Counted from the first letter of the stretch, positions 44,122 through 54,475 are shown. The stretch: 64,000 nucleotides of DNA from Methylacidimicrobium sp. AP8 (GCF_903064525.1 NZ_LR797830.1:2046001-2110000); one strand, 5' to 3'. The notes: generated by a model from the sequence alone, not told the origin. A program made the numbers and translations.

Positions 44122-46071
44122 TCAACGGATTGCCTGTTCGGGCTCCGCCCTTTCCTCGGCCCTTCCGCCGAGATGCCGGGCCAGGAACCTCTCGGCCGCC
44201 CGGAAGAACCGGAGGCGATCCTCCGGACGGACAAAGCCATGGCCCTCGTCCGAGAAGAGGAGATAGTCGACCGGAAGCCCTTGCTTGCGCATCGCCTCGA
44301 CGATCTGATCGCTCTCCGCCTGCTTGACCCGGACGTCATTGGCTCCCTGGGCTATCAGGAGAGGAGCCCGAATACGGCCGGCAGCAAAGAGCGGGGAGCG
44401 TTCCCGGAGGAACGCTTCGTCCTTTTCCGGGCTTCCGAGGCGCTTCTCGAAGAGAGCCCGCATCGGCTCCCAGTAAGGGGGGATCGAGCGGCTCATGGTA
44501 AGCAGGTTGGAAGGGCCCATGGCTTCGACCCCGCAGGCGAACTCTCCGGGATCGAAAGCCAGCGCCGCCAGAGTTGCATAGCCGCCGTAGCTCATTCCCA
44601 TGATCGCGAACTTCCCGGGATCGGCGTAACCGTGCGCAACCGCCCACCGCTTGGCATCGATCAGGTCGCTTTGCATCTTTCCGCCCCATTCTCGATCCCC
44701 CGCATTAACAAACTCTTTTCCGTAGCCCGTGGAACCGCGGAAATTGACCTGCAGCACACCGTAGCCCCGGTTGGCCAGAAGCTGGACCAGCGGGCTGAAT
44801 CCCCAGCTGTCGCGCGCCCAAGGGCCGCCATGGACCAGAAGAACGAAAGGCACCTTGCCGGTCGCCCCGAGCGGCAGGGTGAGGTAGCCGTGGAGGAGAA
44901 GGCCGTCCCGCGCCGGGAAGGAGATGGGCTCCATGGGCGCAAGCCGGTAGGAAGCCAGCTCGGGCCGGGAGGCGAAAAGAAACTCGAGTTTTTTCTCCTC
45001 CGGCCGAAAGAGATAGAAGCTCGCAGGGTCGGTATCGGAAGAGAAAGCCACGGCCCAAGTCGTATCGGAGAAGTCGCGGCTGGCGATCGTCACCTCGCCG
45101 GGATGCCGGCTCTGGAGATAATCGAATGCCTCACGGACCCGCGGGTCGAAGAAACGCCATTGGAGCTTCTCTCGCTCGAAGGCGACCGCCTCGAGGCGAT
45201 AGGTCTTCGGATGCGTCAGGATGGCCGAAACATCGTAGTGCGGATCCTCGGCCAGAATCGTCTGCTTCCCGCTCTCCGGATCCACTTCCAGGAGCCGCTC
45301 GGCGTTCGCTCCTACGGTCGAAAGGATCCAGAGCGAGCGATCGTCCGGAGAGAATCCCACCAAGCCCCCTGATTCGTCGGGACCCCAGGAAGCCACCGCT
45401 TTCCACGGAGCGTCGGTCGCCCTCCGAACGCTCACCTCCTGCCGGGCCCCGGACAGCATAGCCAATCGGGCGCGGACGACATACCGATGGTCCTCCTCCC
45501 ACTCGACCACGTTCCCGGGATTCTCGGCGAGCAGGGCGAGCCGATTGTCGGAAAGGTCCAGCCGGTAGACGTCGAATATCTTGGGGTCCCGTCGATTCAA
45601 CGTGAGGAGGATGGATCGGGCATGGGCGGGGTCGTCCGCCTGAAGATGGACCTTGACGCCCGGGAACGGGGTCAGATCGGTCGCCGAGCCTTTGTCGAGA
45701 TCGACGCGGAAGAGGTGGCTGTTCTCGTTTCCGCCCTGGTCTTGGAGATAGAAGATCGCCCGGCTGTCCGGAGACCAGAAAAAAGAGCGGATACCTCGCC
45801 CTTTTTCCGCCGTGATCGGACGGTCATCTCGCTTTCCCAACGAACGGATCCAGACGTTCAAGACTCCTTGGTGGGGAGCCAGATAGGCCAGCCTGCCGCC
45901 GTCGGGGCAGATGCGCGGAGAAGTCCGCTTCGGCTCCTCGAAAAGCACCCGAAGGGGAATGAGGGGCACGGCGTTCCCGCCGGCAGGAGCGGCCGGAAGG
46001 AGGGCCGGAATCTCGCCAATCCCGGAGCAGAGGAGCAAAAGAAAAAGGCGAAACATCGAGGGGGAGCGCAT
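44122..46071 (-). CDS. S9-family prolyl oligopeptidase-like peptidase
   Basis: Secreted serine peptidase, about 649 aa. A signal sequence follows MFRLFLLLLCSGIGEIPALL. Next comes a beta-propeller with TolB/WD-like repeats (SPDSRAIFYLQD, SPDDRSLWIL). The catalytic domain has HGGPWARDSWGF, the Ser in MGMSYGGYATLAAL, the Asp in QGANDVRVKQAE and the His in FSDEGHGFV. Possible starts are 46116, 46071 and 46056; 46071 gives the best signal peptide. Convergent with the Met/His-rich barrel gene, 18 nt apart. Confidence 0.88.
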   Translation of the reverse strand: MRSPSMFRLFLLLLCSGIGEIPALLPAAPAGGNAVPLIPLRVLFEEPKRTSPRICPDGGRLAYLAPHQGVLNVWIRSLGKRDDRPITAEKGRGIRSFFWSPDSRAIFYLQDQGGNENSHLFRVDLDKGSATDLTPFPGVKVHLQADDPAHARSILLTLNRRDPKIFDVYRLDLSDNRLALLAENPGNVVEWEEDHRYVVRARLAMLSGARQEVSVRRATDAPWKAVASWGPDESGGLVGFSPDDRSLWILSTVGANAERLLEVDPESGKQTILAEDPHYDVSAILTHPKTYRLEAVAFEREKLQWRFFDPRVREAFDYLQSRHPGEVTIASRDFSDTTWAVAFSSDTDPASFYLFRPEEKKLEFLFASRPELASYRLAPMEPISFPARDGLLLHGYLTLPLGATGKVPFVLLVHGGPWARDSWGFSPLVQLLANRGYGVLQVNFRGSTGYGKEFVNAGDREWGGKMQSDLIDAKRWAVAHGYADPGKFAIMGMSYGGYATLAALAFDPGEFACGVEAMGPSNLLTMSRSIPPYWEPMRALFEKRLGSPEKDEAFLRERSPLFAAGRIRAPLLIAQGANDVRVKQAESDQIVEAMRKQGLPVDYLLFSDEGHGFVRPEDRLRFFRAAERFLARHLGGRAEERAEPEQAIR

Positions 46072-46168
46072 CGCGATGAGTCCAAGGACCGTAGGGGAAA
46101 ACCCTGGCGCTGACAACCCCGCTTTCGCGGAGGAGATCCCGCAGGCGAGGATGGGGCCGTCGCCCGCC

Positions 46169-46765
46169 CTACCGGTCGCCGAGCTTTCCGTCGAGCGCCC
46201 AGTTGACCATGGCCACGTTGACGACGGGCTCGCCGAAGAGACCTAACCATGGCCTGCTCGTGTACCGGGCCAGGATCGCCCGCAGCTCGTCGTCCCCCAT
46301 CTTCCGTTCCCGGGCCACCCGGGGGAGCTGGAGAAGCGCGTTGGCGACGCTGATGTGGGGATCGAGACCGCTGGCCGAAGCGGTGACCGCATCCGCGGGA
46401 ATCCTCTGGTCCGGCGAGAGAAGATTCTCCTTCCGGTATTCGGCGGCGCTCTGCGCGACCGCCTCCACCAGCTTCTTCGAGGTCGGCCCTAGGTTCCGTC
46501 CACCGGAAGCCGTGGCATCGTAGCCCGCTTCCCCCGCAGCCGAGGGCCGGGGATGAAAATATTGGGCGCCTCGGAAGTTCTGCCCCAACAGGGCCGAGCC
46601 GAGCAGGGTTCCGTCGGGAGCGCGGACCAAGCTCCCGTTCGCCTCAAAGGGGAAGAGGAGTTGGCCGGTCCAATAGACGGCCAGAGGGTAGAAGCCGCAC
46701 AAAACCACCAAGAGCACACCGGTGACCGCAAGAGCGATCCGGATGCGCCGGAAAAGACCTTTCAT
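46169..46765 (-). CDS. kdpC: K+-transporting ATPase subunit KdpC
   Basis: Single-helix accessory subunit of the high-affinity K+ pump. It has an N-terminal helix (ALAVTGVLLVVLCGFYPLAVYW), GSALLGQNFRGAQYFHPRPSA, DAVTASASGLDPHISVANALLQLPRVA and a C-terminal VNVAMVNWALD. The ATG at 46765 has AGGGAGA upstream (198 aa). Last gene of the kdp operon; no kdpDE follows. Confidence 0.95.
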   Translation of the reverse strand: MKGLFRRIRIALAVTGVLLVVLCGFYPLAVYWTGQLLFPFEANGSLVRAPDGTLLGSALLGQNFRGAQYFHPRPSAAGEAGYDATASGGRNLGPTSKKLVEAVAQSAAEYRKENLLSPDQRIPADAVTASASGLDPHISVANALLQLPRVARERKMGDDELRAILARYTSRPWLGLFGEPVVNVAMVNWALDGKLGDR

Positions 46766-46776
46766 CGGCAATCTCC

Positions 46777-48816
46777 CTAAAACAGAGGCAAGAGGCCCAA
46801 AAGCAGATCGATCGCCTTGATTCCCACGAAGGGGGCGATGAGCCCGCCGAGTCCATAGATGAGAGCGTTGCGGACCAGGAGCTGTCGAGCCGTCAGGCCC
46901 CTAAGCCGGATACCCCGCAGCGCCAACGGGATCAACGCCACGATGATCAGCGCGTTGAAGATCACCGCGCTGAGAATCGCGCTTTCCGGGCTCCGGAGCT
47001 TCATGATGTTCAATGGAGCGATCGCCGGAAAGGTTCCCATCAGCATCGCGGGAATGATCGCAAAATACTTGGCGACATCGTTCGCTACGCTGAAGGTAGT
47101 CAGCGCCCCGCGGGTCAGCAGGAGCTGCTTGCCGATCTCGACGACTTCGAGGAGCTTGGTCGGGTTGCTATCGAGGTCGACCATGTTGCCCGCCTCCCGG
47201 GCGGCCTGCGTTCCGGTGTTCATCGCCACGCCGACATCGGCCTGGGCTAGCGCGGGTGCATCGTTGGTTCCATCCCCGGTCATCGCCACCAGGTGTCCGC
47301 CCTCCTGCTCGCGACGGATGCGGGCGAGCTTTGCCTCCGGGGTCGCCTGGGCCAGGAAATCGTCCACCCCCGCCTCCATCGCGATCGCCGCCGCCGTTTG
47401 GGGATTGTCCCCGGTGATCATGATCGTCCGGATGCCCATCTGGCGCAGCTGGGCGAATCGCTGCTTGATCCCCCCTTTGACCACGTCCTTGAGATAGATG
47501 ACGCCCAATGCCTCCTTTCCCTCGGCGACCACGAGGGGAGTCCCGCCCTCCCGGGCGACCCGGTCTACCGTTTCCCGAACCGAATCGGGTAGACAGGCGC
47601 CTTGCTTGCGCAAGAAGAGCTCGATCGCGTCTGCGGCCCCTTTCCGGATGATCCGAGCCGGGAGCCCGTCTGTTTCCGGAAAGTCGACGCCGCTCATCCG
47701 CGTCTGAGCCGAAAAAGGAACGAAACGGGCCTGGTTCTCCAGCACCTGCCGCGCCCGAAGCCCATACTGCTGCTTGGCCAGAATCACGATCGATCGGCCT
47801 TCGGGCGTCTCGTCGGCCAGCGAAGCAAGCTGGGCCGCATCGACCAGCCGGAGAACATCCACGCCCGCCGCCGGAACAAACTGCGTGGCCATCCGATTTC
47901 CGAGCGTGATCGTGCCCGTCTTGTCCAGGAGGAGCACGTCGATGTCGCCAGCAGCTTCCACCGCGCGCCCGCTTGTCGCGATGACGTTGTGCTGCACCAG
48001 CCGGTCGATTCCCGCGATGCCGATGGCACTCAGAAGCCCTCCGATCGTCGTTGGGATCAAGCAGACGAAGAGAGCCGCCAGCGTCGGGATAGAAACCGGA
48101 GCGTGGGAATACCGCAGGAACGGCACCAGGGTGAGGATGACCAAGAGGAAGATGAAGGTGAGCGCCGCCAGCAGGATGCCGAGCGCGATCTCATTGGGCG
48201 TCTTTTGCCTCTTGGCCCCTTCGACGAGCTGGATCATCCGGTCGAGGAAGGTCTCCCCGGGGTCGCTGGTGATCCGGACCACGATCCGGTCGCTGATCAC
48301 CTTCGTCCCGCCCGTCACCGCGCTCCGATCCCCCCCGCTCTCCCGGACGACCGGCGCCGATTCTCCCGTCACGGCCGACTCGTCGACCGTCGCCGCGCCC
48401 TCAATCACCTCGCCGTCGGCCGGAATGAGATCGCCGGCGGCGCAGACCACCAGATCCCCTTTGCGCAGATCGGAGGCCGACACCGTCTCCTCCCTTCCGT
48501 CCAACAAGCGGCGGGCCATCGTGACCGTCCGGGCTTGCCGAAGGCTATCCGCCTGGGCCTTCCCCCGGCTCTCGGCGATCGCTTCCGCAAAGGTCGAAAA
48601 GAAGACCGTGAACCAGAGCCAAAGCGAGATCTGCACGGTGAAGAGCTTCGACTCCGGGGAAAGAAAGATGGCGAGGGTGCTCACCATGGCACCGATCTCG
48701 GTGACGAAGATGACCGGGTTACGCCAGAGAACAAAGGGGTTGGCCTTCGTGATCGCTCCCTGCAGGGAAGAGGCCAAGAGTTGCGGGTCGGAAAAAGAAA
48801 ACTGCTTCGCCTTCAT
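46777..48816 (-). CDS. kdpB: K+-transporting P-type ATPase subunit KdpB
   Basis: Catalytic P-type ATPase subunit, 679 aa. It has the phosphorylation motif [13 protein letters not shown], the TGES actuator loop (AVTGESAPV), KGAADAIE in the nucleotide domain, and [12 protein letters not shown] and [22 protein letters not shown] hinge motifs. The membrane helices include [14 protein letters not shown]. Sits between kdpA and kdpC with 10-11 nt gaps. Confidence 0.97.
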   Translation of the reverse strand: MKAKQFSFSDPQLLASSLQGAITKANPFVLWRNPVIFVTEIGAMVSTLAIFLSPESKLFTVQISLWLWFTVFFSTFAEAIAESRGKAQADSLRQARTVTMARRLLDGREETVSASDLRKGDLVVCAAGDLIPADGEVIEGAATVDESAVTGESAPVVRESGGDRSAVTGGTKVISDRIVVRITSDPGETFLDRMIQLVEGAKRQKTPNEIALGILLAALTFIFLLVILTLVPFLRYSHAPVSIPTLAALFVCLIPTTIGGLLSAIGIAGIDRLVQHNVIATSGRAVEAAGDIDVLLLDKTGTITLGNRMATQFVPAAGVDVLRLVDAAQLASLADETPEGRSIVILAKQQYGLRARQVLENQARFVPFSAQTRMSGVDFPETDGLPARIIRKGAADAIELFLRKQGACLPDSVRETVDRVAREGGTPLVVAEGKEALGVIYLKDVVKGGIKQRFAQLRQMGIRTIMITGDNPQTAAAIAMEAGVDDFLAQATPEAKLARIRREQEGGHLVAMTGDGTNDAPALAQADVGVAMNTGTQAAREAGNMVDLDSNPTKLLEVVEIGKQLLLTRGALTTFSVANDVAKYFAIIPAMLMGTFPAIAPLNIMKLRSPESAILSAVIFNALIIVALIPLALRGIRLRGLTARQLLVRNALIYGLGGLIAPFVGIKAIDLLLGLLPLF

Positions 48817-48826
48817 GGGTTCTCCT

Positions 48827-50578
48827 CTAAAAAGTCCGGCCCGCGTGGAGGAGGAAGTGCTCGAGGATCGGCCCCAGGGCGAGAACCGGAAAGAAGTTGA
48901 GCGCCCCGACGATGAGGACCGTGGCCAGCAGCAGAACCATGAAGAGCCCGCCCGATACCGGAAAGGCCGCTTGGCCGGTTGCCACCTTCTTCTGGGCGGC
49001 CAGGAGCCCGGCCAGCCGCAGCACCGGGACGAGCATCAGGTAGCGCCCCGCCAGCATCGCGATCCCGAGGGTCGTGTTGTACCAGGGGGTGTTCGCCGAA
49101 AGCCCCGCAAAGGCGCTCCCGTTGTTTCCGGTGGTCGAGCTGAAGGCGTAGAGGATCTCACTCAGCCCATGGGGGCCTCCGTTGCCGAGGCCCGCCAAGC
49201 CCCAGGGGCTGGCGATCGCCCACGCGCTCAATCCGAGGATCGAGAGGGTCAGCACGAGCATGCTCAAGACGGCCAACTTGACCTCGCTCGCTCCGATCTT
49301 CTTCCCCAGATACTCCGGGGTCCGCCCGATCATGAGACCGAAGAGGAAGACCCCGAGGATCACGAAGATGAGCATTCCATAGAGCCCTGACCCGACTCCG
49401 CCGAAGACCACCTCGCCCATCTCCATGTTGAAGAGCGGGATCAGGCCGCCCAGGGGCGTGTAAGAGTCGTGCAGGGAGTTGACCGCTCCGCAAGAGACCG
49501 CCGTCGTCACGACCGCGAAAAGAGCCGAATCGAGCGTCCCGAACCGCGCCTCCTTCCCTTCGCGATTGCCGTCGATCGGCGAGAGCCCCTGCGCCACCAG
49601 AAGCGGGTTGCCGCCCGCCTCCGCCTGCCAGCAAACAAGGATTCCTCCCAAGAGCAAGATCGCCATCACCCCCCAGACCGCCCAGCCGTGAGCCCGGCGG
49701 CGTACCGCCAGCCCGAGGTAGACGGCGAGTGCGGCCGGGATGCAGAGTATGTTGTAGATCTCGATCAGGTTCGTAAGGGGTGTGGGGTTCTCGTAGGGAT
49801 GGGCCGAGTTGGCGTTGGTGTAGCCTCCTCCGTTGGTGCCCAGCTGCTTGATCGCCTCCTGGGAGGCAATCGGTCCCTGGACGATCTCCTGCGTTTCGAT
49901 CCGGCGCTCCTTTCCATCGGGACCCGGGAGCACGACCGGTTCCACGAGCCGTGCCCGGGCATAGGGGGAGAAGTTCTGCGGAACCCCTTGGGAAACGAGA
50001 ACGACCGCAATGGCGAAGGAGAGGGGAAGCAGCAAGTAGTAGTGGATCCGCACCAGGTCGACCCAGAAGTTGCCGATCGTCCTGGACCCGGTTCGGACAA
50101 GCGCCCGGATGAGCGCCGCCGCTGCGGCTATCCCGGTGGCCGCGGAGGTGAAATTATGCAAGACGAGCCCCACCATCTGGGAGAAGTAGGAGACGGTCGA
50201 CTCCCCCGCATAGCTCTGCCAGTTGGTGTTGGTGGCGAAGCTCACCGCCGTGTTGAAGGCCAGGTCGGGGGAGAGCGGGCCGAAGCCCTGGGGATTGAGG
50301 GGTAGCTCGTGCTGGATCCGCAGGATCAGGTAGGTCAACAGGAGACCGACTAGGTTGAACGCCAGCAGGGAGCCGAGATACCCTTTCCAGTTCTCCTCCT
50401 TGCGGGGATCGATCCCGCAGAGCCGGTAGGTCCACCGCTCGAGCGGCCGAATGAGGGGATCGAGCCAGGTCTTCCCCTCCGGATCGAGCACCTGGCGCAG
50501 GTAGAGGGCCAAAGCCCAGCTGACGAGCGCGAGCCCTCCGAAAAACAGCCCGAGGGCCAGCCAGAAGGAGGTTGTCAT
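48827..50578 (-). CDS. kdpA: K+-transporting ATPase subunit KdpA
   Basis: Channel-like K+-binding subunit with selectivity-filter-like loops, 583 aa. It has [75 protein letters not shown], and [22 protein letters not shown] with the P-loop glycines. Starts 12 nt after kdpF. Confidence 0.97.
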   Translation of the reverse strand: MTTSFWLALGLFFGGLALVSWALALYLRQVLDPEGKTWLDPLIRPLERWTYRLCGIDPRKEENWKGYLGSLLAFNLVGLLLTYLILRIQHELPLNPQGFGPLSPDLAFNTAVSFATNTNWQSYAGESTVSYFSQMVGLVLHNFTSAATGIAAAAALIRALVRTGSRTIGNFWVDLVRIHYYLLLPLSFAIAVVLVSQGVPQNFSPYARARLVEPVVLPGPDGKERRIETQEIVQGPIASQEAIKQLGTNGGGYTNANSAHPYENPTPLTNLIEIYNILCIPAALAVYLGLAVRRRAHGWAVWGVMAILLLGGILVCWQAEAGGNPLLVAQGLSPIDGNREGKEARFGTLDSALFAVVTTAVSCGAVNSLHDSYTPLGGLIPLFNMEMGEVVFGGVGSGLYGMLIFVILGVFLFGLMIGRTPEYLGKKIGASEVKLAVLSMLVLTLSILGLSAWAIASPWGLAGLGNGGPHGLSEILYAFSSTTGNNGSAFAGLSANTPWYNTTLGIAMLAGRYLMLVPVLRLAGLLAAQKKVATGQAAFPVSGGLFMVLLLATVLIVGALNFFPVLALGPILEHFLLHAGRTF

Positions 50579-50590
50579 GCCTGAAAGATT

Positions 50591-50671
50591 CTAGAACTTC
50601 TCGGGCCAGATCATGGCCGCGAAAAGATAGGCCAGGAGCCCGACGCAGAGGATACCGAGAACGGCCAGCAT
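50591..50671 (-). CDS. kdpF: Small K+-ATPase subunit KdpF
   Basis: 26-codon ORF translating to one hydrophobic helix ending LAYLFAAMIWPEKF, the typical KdpF C-terminal pattern (xxPEKF). It lies directly before kdpA. Stabilises the KdpABC complex in species studied. Preceded by GGAGCA as a ribosome site. Confidence 0.88.
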   Translation of the reverse strand: MLAVLGILCVGLLAYLFAAMIWPEKF

Positions 50672-50680
50672 GCCTGCTCC

Positions 50681-50764
50681 TTAGAGGCGATCGCACCACT
50701 CCCCGTAGGCCATGGCCAGGGCGAAGAAGAGGAGCATCCCCGCTATGTATAGCACGTCCGCCAT
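50681..50764 (-). CDS. 27-aa single-helix protein preceding kdpF
   Basis: ATG at 50764 opens a 27-codon frame: MADVLYIAGMLLFFALAM followed by AYGEWCDRL and TAA at 50681. It is one hydrophobic helix with a C-terminal Cys-x-Arg-Leu. Short ORFs of this shape (helix then ...CxRL) are found ahead of kdpF in other genomes, as far as I recall, but have no assigned function. The neighbouring gene order and lack of any overlapping longer gene support it. A role in the KDP complex is inference. Confidence 0.6.
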   Translation of the reverse strand: MADVLYIAGMLLFFALAMAYGEWCDRL

Positions 50765-50877
50765 CCGATCCGAACGCTAGCGCGCCCCAGCCGGCCTGTA
50801 GACTCAAAAGGGCGCGGGCAGGAATCAAAAAAACGTAAACGGGCCGGCCTCGCTTTCGCAAAAGGCAATTTTTCGAT

Positions 50878-51837
50878 TCACGATGGATCAAAGACCAGGA
50901 CCTGCTTTTCCCCGGGTCGGGCCTTGGCTGCGGAAAGCGCGTCTTTCGCCGAGGCGAAGGGCCAGGTCCTCACGGAGGGAGGAGTGAGCTCTCCTTCCTC
51001 GAAGCCGGCCCGCAACTCTTCCAGAATTCGGGCGATCTCCTCGCCGCGCAGAGCCATGCTGTCGACCCCGATCAGCCGCTTGGCCCCATGAAAAAAATCC
51101 ACCAGGTTGAAAGAGACGACGGGAGGATGGCTTGCGATGGCGAGCTGGCGCCCGCCCGTCCGCAACGTCTTGAGACATGGCTCGAAGAATTCGCCTCCGA
51201 TCGTGTCGAGCGCCAGATCGACTCCCTTTCCTTCGGTCAAGCCGACCACCCTTCGCGGCCAGTCGGGCTCCCGGGCGGAGATCAGGTCATCGGCACCGGG
51301 AAGAGCGCTTGCCGAACGGGAGACCGCAATCACACGGGCTTTTCGCCAGCGCGCGATGTGGATCGCCGCCCGGCCGACCGCGCCGGCGGCCCCGACGATA
51401 AGAACGGTCTCCTCGGGCATGAGACCGCCGGCAACGATCAGCGCGGACCAAGCCGTCACATACGGCACGCCGACCGCCGCCGCGGCCTCCATCGAAAGGC
51501 ACGAGGGTTTCTTGCCCACCCAAGAAGACGGAACGCACAGATACTCGACAAAGGCTCCGTCCCGGTCGACGCCGAAGCCCGGGCCGCTGCCCCAAACCTC
51601 CTCTCCTTGCCGACCCGCTCCGGCCACAATGACCCCCGCAAAGTCCCTTCCCGGGATACGGGGAAGCCTGGTCCCGAAGTAGCCCGCCACGTTTTTGACG
51701 TCGCTCGGATTGATCCCGATCGCCGCTACACGGATCAGCACTTCGTCCGGGAGAGGCTCCCGAACGGGAATCTCTATCGGAGTCAAGACCTCGGGGCCCC
51801 CATAGCGGGAGAAAGAATACGCCTTCGCCAGTTTCAT
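50878..51837 (-). CDS. MDR-superfamily NADPH:quinone oxidoreductase-like protein
   Basis: 319-aa zinc-less alcohol dehydrogenase relative. It has YGGPEVLTPIEIPVREPLPDEVLIRV, the NPSDVKNVAGYF segment, the GRDFAGVIV core and the cofactor loop VLIVGAAGAVGRAAIHIA; no structural or catalytic zinc Cys set is visible. The ATG at 51837 with GGAAAA upstream fits; the frame is open to 51936. Convergent with nothing; downstream of it, on the same strand, lies the kdp operon. Confidence 0.85.
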   Translation of the reverse strand: MKLAKAYSFSRYGGPEVLTPIEIPVREPLPDEVLIRVAAIGINPSDVKNVAGYFGTRLPRIPGRDFAGVIVAGAGRQGEEVWGSGPGFGVDRDGAFVEYLCVPSSWVGKKPSCLSMEAAAAVGVPYVTAWSALIVAGGLMPEETVLIVGAAGAVGRAAIHIARWRKARVIAVSRSASALPGADDLISAREPDWPRRVVGLTEGKGVDLALDTIGGEFFEPCLKTLRTGGRQLAIASHPPVVSFNLVDFFHGAKRLIGVDSMALRGEEIARILEELRAGFEEGELTPPSVRTWPFASAKDALSAAKARPGEKQVLVFDPS

Positions 51838-52167
51838 TTTTCCAATGTCCTTCTTCGGTTTGCTCGCGCCGGGAGCTTGCGCACGTCGGTTCGTCCGTTG
51901 GTCGTCCAATCGCAAAGAAAAGAGGGCCATCCGCATCCTGTCAACGGGACCCGGCAGGGCTCATTCTCCTGCCCCGGCGGGCCGCCGGGAAGACTCCGGA
52001 AGCTCCGGAATCTTGGGGGTTCCGCAAGAGATTACGACAGGCTTCCGGCTGAAGCCCGAAAGTAGGCGAAGCAGGGTTACAACAACCGGCGCGCGGCGAG
52101 GCAGGGAGAGCCGGGCAGCACGAAGGGGACGGCAAACCGCTCCACCGCTGTTCCACACTGTTCCTGC

Positions 52168-52248
52168 TGGGCTCGCCGGGACTCGAACCCGGATGGGTTG
52201 CCCCACTAGATCCTAAGTCTAGCGCGTCTACCGTTTCGCCACGAGCCC
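52168..52248 (-). tRNA. tRNA-Leu (anticodon TAG)
   Basis: Minus-strand cloverleaf. Acceptor GGGCTCG pairs with CGAGCCC. The anticodon stem CTAGA/TCTAG surrounds CTTAGGA with TAG. A long class II variable arm (TGGGGCAACCCA) and a T-arm GGGTTCGAGTCCC follow. Discriminator A, no encoded CCA. Confidence 0.96.
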
Positions 52249-52347
52249 GGGGCCGGTGCCCAGCCTAACCTCCGGGCCGGCCGCTGTCCAGACGGCGCTC
52301 GCCTTGGCGGCCACTTTCCCGTAAATGGAAATGGGAGAAGAATCGTG

Positions 52348-53139
52348 ATGAGGGCCGGAGAATCGAACCCCCGAAAGGGAGAGGAGTCCGAGAGGGATCT
52401 CCCCGGCTGGGGAGATGGCGCGGCAGAGGCCGCCGCACCGCCGGAGGCGCCGCGCCTCTGGGTCGTGGCTACCCCGATCGGAAACCTCGAGGACATCACG
52501 CTGCGAGCGCTCCGGGTCCTCCGGGAAGCCGATCTGGTCGCCGCCGAGGACACCCGGCGAACGGGCCAGCTTTTGCGCTGCTTCGGGATTCAGAAGCCGC
52601 TCGTCAGCTGCCACCGATTCAACGAAGCCCGGCGGCTTGCTCAACTCCTGGCTTGCGTGCGCGAAGGGAAACGGGTCGCGCTCGTCAGCGACGCGGGCAT
52701 GCCGGGGATCTCCGATCCAGGGGAGCGGCTGCTGCGGAAATGCGCGGAAGAGGGGGTGCGGATCGAGGTAATCCCGGGTCCCTCCTCGGTGTTGACCGCC
52801 CTTCTGGCCTCCGGCTTTTCCACGACTCCGTTCTACTTCGGAGGGTTTCTTCCCGTTAAAGCGGCCGCTCGGAGCGCGGAGTGGGAGGCGGCACGAGACC
52901 GACCGTGCACCTCCGTGTACTTCGAGTCTCCGCACCGACTCCGCCGCAGCTTGGAGCAAGCGGCTGCGTCTCTGGGCGATCGGAAGATCTGCCTAGCTCG
53001 GGAGCTGACCAAGAAGTTCGAAGAGGTGCTGCGCGGGACCGCGGAAACCCTCCTCTCGGAGTTCCGGGGCCGGGAGCCCCGCGGGGAGTTCTGCGTGGTC
53101 GTAGAAGGAGCGAAGGAGGCGGCGCACCGCGCGGCGTGA
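52348..53139 (+). CDS. rsmI: 16S rRNA (cytidine-1402-2'-O)-methyltransferase RsmI
   Basis: Tetrapyrrole-methylase-fold enzyme modifying C1402. It has VVATPIGNLEDITLRALRVL, EDTRRTGQLL, ALVSDAGMPGISDPGERLLR, VIPGPSSVLTALLASG, YFGGFLP and KICLARELTKKFEE. 263 aa with a polar 30-residue N-terminal extension. A GTG precedes the ATG at 52348; GGGAGAAG lies 6-13 nt upstream. Possibly heads the operon running through the ExbB-like genes to guaA. Confidence 0.94.
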   Translation: MRAGESNPRKGEESERDLPGWGDGAAEAAAPPEAPRLWVVATPIGNLEDITLRALRVLREADLVAAEDTRRTGQLLRCFGIQKPLVSCHRFNEARRLAQLLACVREGKRVALVSDAGMPGISDPGERLLRKCAEEGVRIEVIPGPSSVLTALLASGFSTTPFYFGGFLPVKAAARSAEWEAARDRPCTSVYFESPHRLRRSLEQAAASLGDRKICLARELTKKFEEVLRGTAETLLSEFRGREPRGEFCVVVEGAKEAAHRAA

Positions 53140-53204
53140 AAGGGGGATTCCGCCGATCCTATTCTTTTCAGGAAGAGCCGCGTGGTGTAGAAGAATGGAT
53201 AAAG

Positions 53205-53726
53205 GTGCGGACGTTCTGGCTTCTTCTCTGGGTTGGGGTGCTCGGGCTACCGGCGATCGGGTTCGCCGAGAAGGCGCGGCGCGCCTACGAAATGCAGCCG
53301 GGCGGCGAGTATCTCGTACCCAATTCTCAAGTCAAGATCGGCAAGATTTGGACTTTCCTCAACGTCCCCGCCAAAAAGGGCAAGCAGCTGGGCAACCAGA
53401 GCATGGTCTTCGAAAGGAGCTACTGGAATTGGGGGGCGATCACCCCCGAAGACTTCGCCGTGCGCCAGGGCGAAATCTACATTTTTAACTGGAAGAACGG
53501 CGGGAAGCCTCGAGACCTGGTGGCCCGATTCGAGTATCGGCAGACGCGGACGCGCGAGGCAGTCTGGTCGCAGGTGGACGTCGCCCGGCAGGCCCACGGA
53601 ACCGTGCGGTCGGTCTTCATGGTTACCGGAGACGATCACGCGCAGCATGGGCGGATCTACGCATGGCGCTTTTCGGTGCTCGACGGAAACCGTATTCTTG
53701 CCCAGGCCAAATCCTTCATCTGGTGA
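53205..53726 (+). CDS. Small secreted protein of unknown function linked to divergent ExbB/ExbD/TonB
   Basis: 173-aa protein starting at a GTG with signal sequence FWLLLWVGVLGLPAIGFA. The mature part is basic and aromatic-rich (SYWNWGAITPEDFAVRQGEIYIFNWKNGGKPRDLVARFEYRQ, split by several charged strands), likely a small beta fold. I do not recognise a family. It ends with TGATG shared with the next gene, so it is translationally coupled to the ExbB-like protein and may be the periplasmic partner or cargo of that system. Confidence 0.65.
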   Translation: MRTFWLLLWVGVLGLPAIGFAEKARRAYEMQPGGEYLVPNSQVKIGKIWTFLNVPAKKGKQLGNQSMVFERSYWNWGAITPEDFAVRQGEIYIFNWKNGGKPRDLVARFEYRQTRTREAVWSQVDVARQAHGTVRSVFMVTGDDHAQHGRIYAWRFSVLDGNRILAQAKSFIW

Positions 53727-54475
53727 TGTCCGCCTGCTTTCTTTTCTTTTCGGCGACCGGCCAAGCCAATCCGCGCGTGGTCTCGGAGGCGATCAGCCTC
53801 TTCGAAATCGTCCATCGAGGCGGCTTGGTCATGTGGCCGATTCTCCTCTGCAGCGTGATCGCCGCCGGAGTCTTCCTCGAACGAATGCTCTTTTACCGAA
53901 AGGAGGAGTGCAATGTGGACTCTTTCCTGGCCGGACTCGGGAACCTGCTGCGCAAGGGGCGGTACGAGGAAGCTCTGCTCCGCTGCCAGGAAACGCCCGC
54001 ACGGGCGGCCGATATTGCCAGGCAGATCATCCTGCGCCGGGACTACCCGCCGACGGAGCTGCGGGAGATGACGCGGGAGACGGCCCAGCTCGCCCTGCCT
54101 CCCCTCGAAGCTCACCTGCCCATCCTGGCGACGATCAGCTACGTCACGCCCCTTCTCGGGCTCCTGGGGACGGTCACCGGCATGATCGAAGCATTTCTGG
54201 CCATGAACCGGGCCTCAGGATCGGTCTCGCTGAGCGATCTAGCCTCCGGAATCTGGGCCGCGCTGGTGAGCGCCGCTGCCGGAATCGCGGTCGCCATTCC
54301 CACGTCGATCGCCTACAATTATCTCCTGACCCGCCTCACGGCGATTGTGCAGGACATCGATCGAGTCTCCATCGAAGTCTTGCACGCGCTGGCCGACAGC
54401 AAGAGACTCAACCGTGCCACCCCTTACCCCGACGAGATTGCAGCCTCGCTTAGCGCTGCTTCGCGGAACGCCTAA
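53726..54475 (+). CDS. Divergent ExbB/TolQ-like membrane protein lacking channel Glu/Thr
   Basis: 249-aa MotA/TolQ/ExbB family protein. It has a signal-like first helix, LVMWPILLCSVIAAGVFLERML, TPLLGLLGTVTGMIEAFLAMN and the third helix SGIWAALVSAAAGIAVAIP. Aligned with E. coli ExbB (GIAEALLATAIG), Glu176 corresponds to Ala178 and Thr181 to Ala183 here; the Thr of LLGTVTG (Thr148 equivalent) remains. So proton-channel polar residues on helix 3 are missing, in contrast to the first ExbB in this window. Coupled to the preceding secreted protein (TGATG) and overlapping the ExbD-like gene by 38 nt. Confidence 0.88.
   Translation: MSACFLFFSATGQANPRVVSEAISLFEIVHRGGLVMWPILLCSVIAAGVFLERMLFYRKEECNVDSFLAGLGNLLRKGRYEEALLRCQETPARAADIARQIILRRDYPPTELREMTRETAQLALPPLEAHLPILATISYVTPLLGLLGTVTGMIEAFLAMNRASGSVSLSDLASGIWAALVSAAAGIAVAIPTSIAYNYLLTRLTAIVQDIDRVSIEVLHALADSKRLNRATPYPDEIAASLSAASRNA

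Noticed and set aside
47602-49390. Long plus-strand ORFs over kdpB/kdpA
   Set aside because: Antisense shadows of well-recognised kdp genes.
53233-54453. 406-aa plus-strand ORF
   Set aside because: Different frame from the secreted protein and the ExbB-like gene, Arg/Ser/Pro-rich, no homology.
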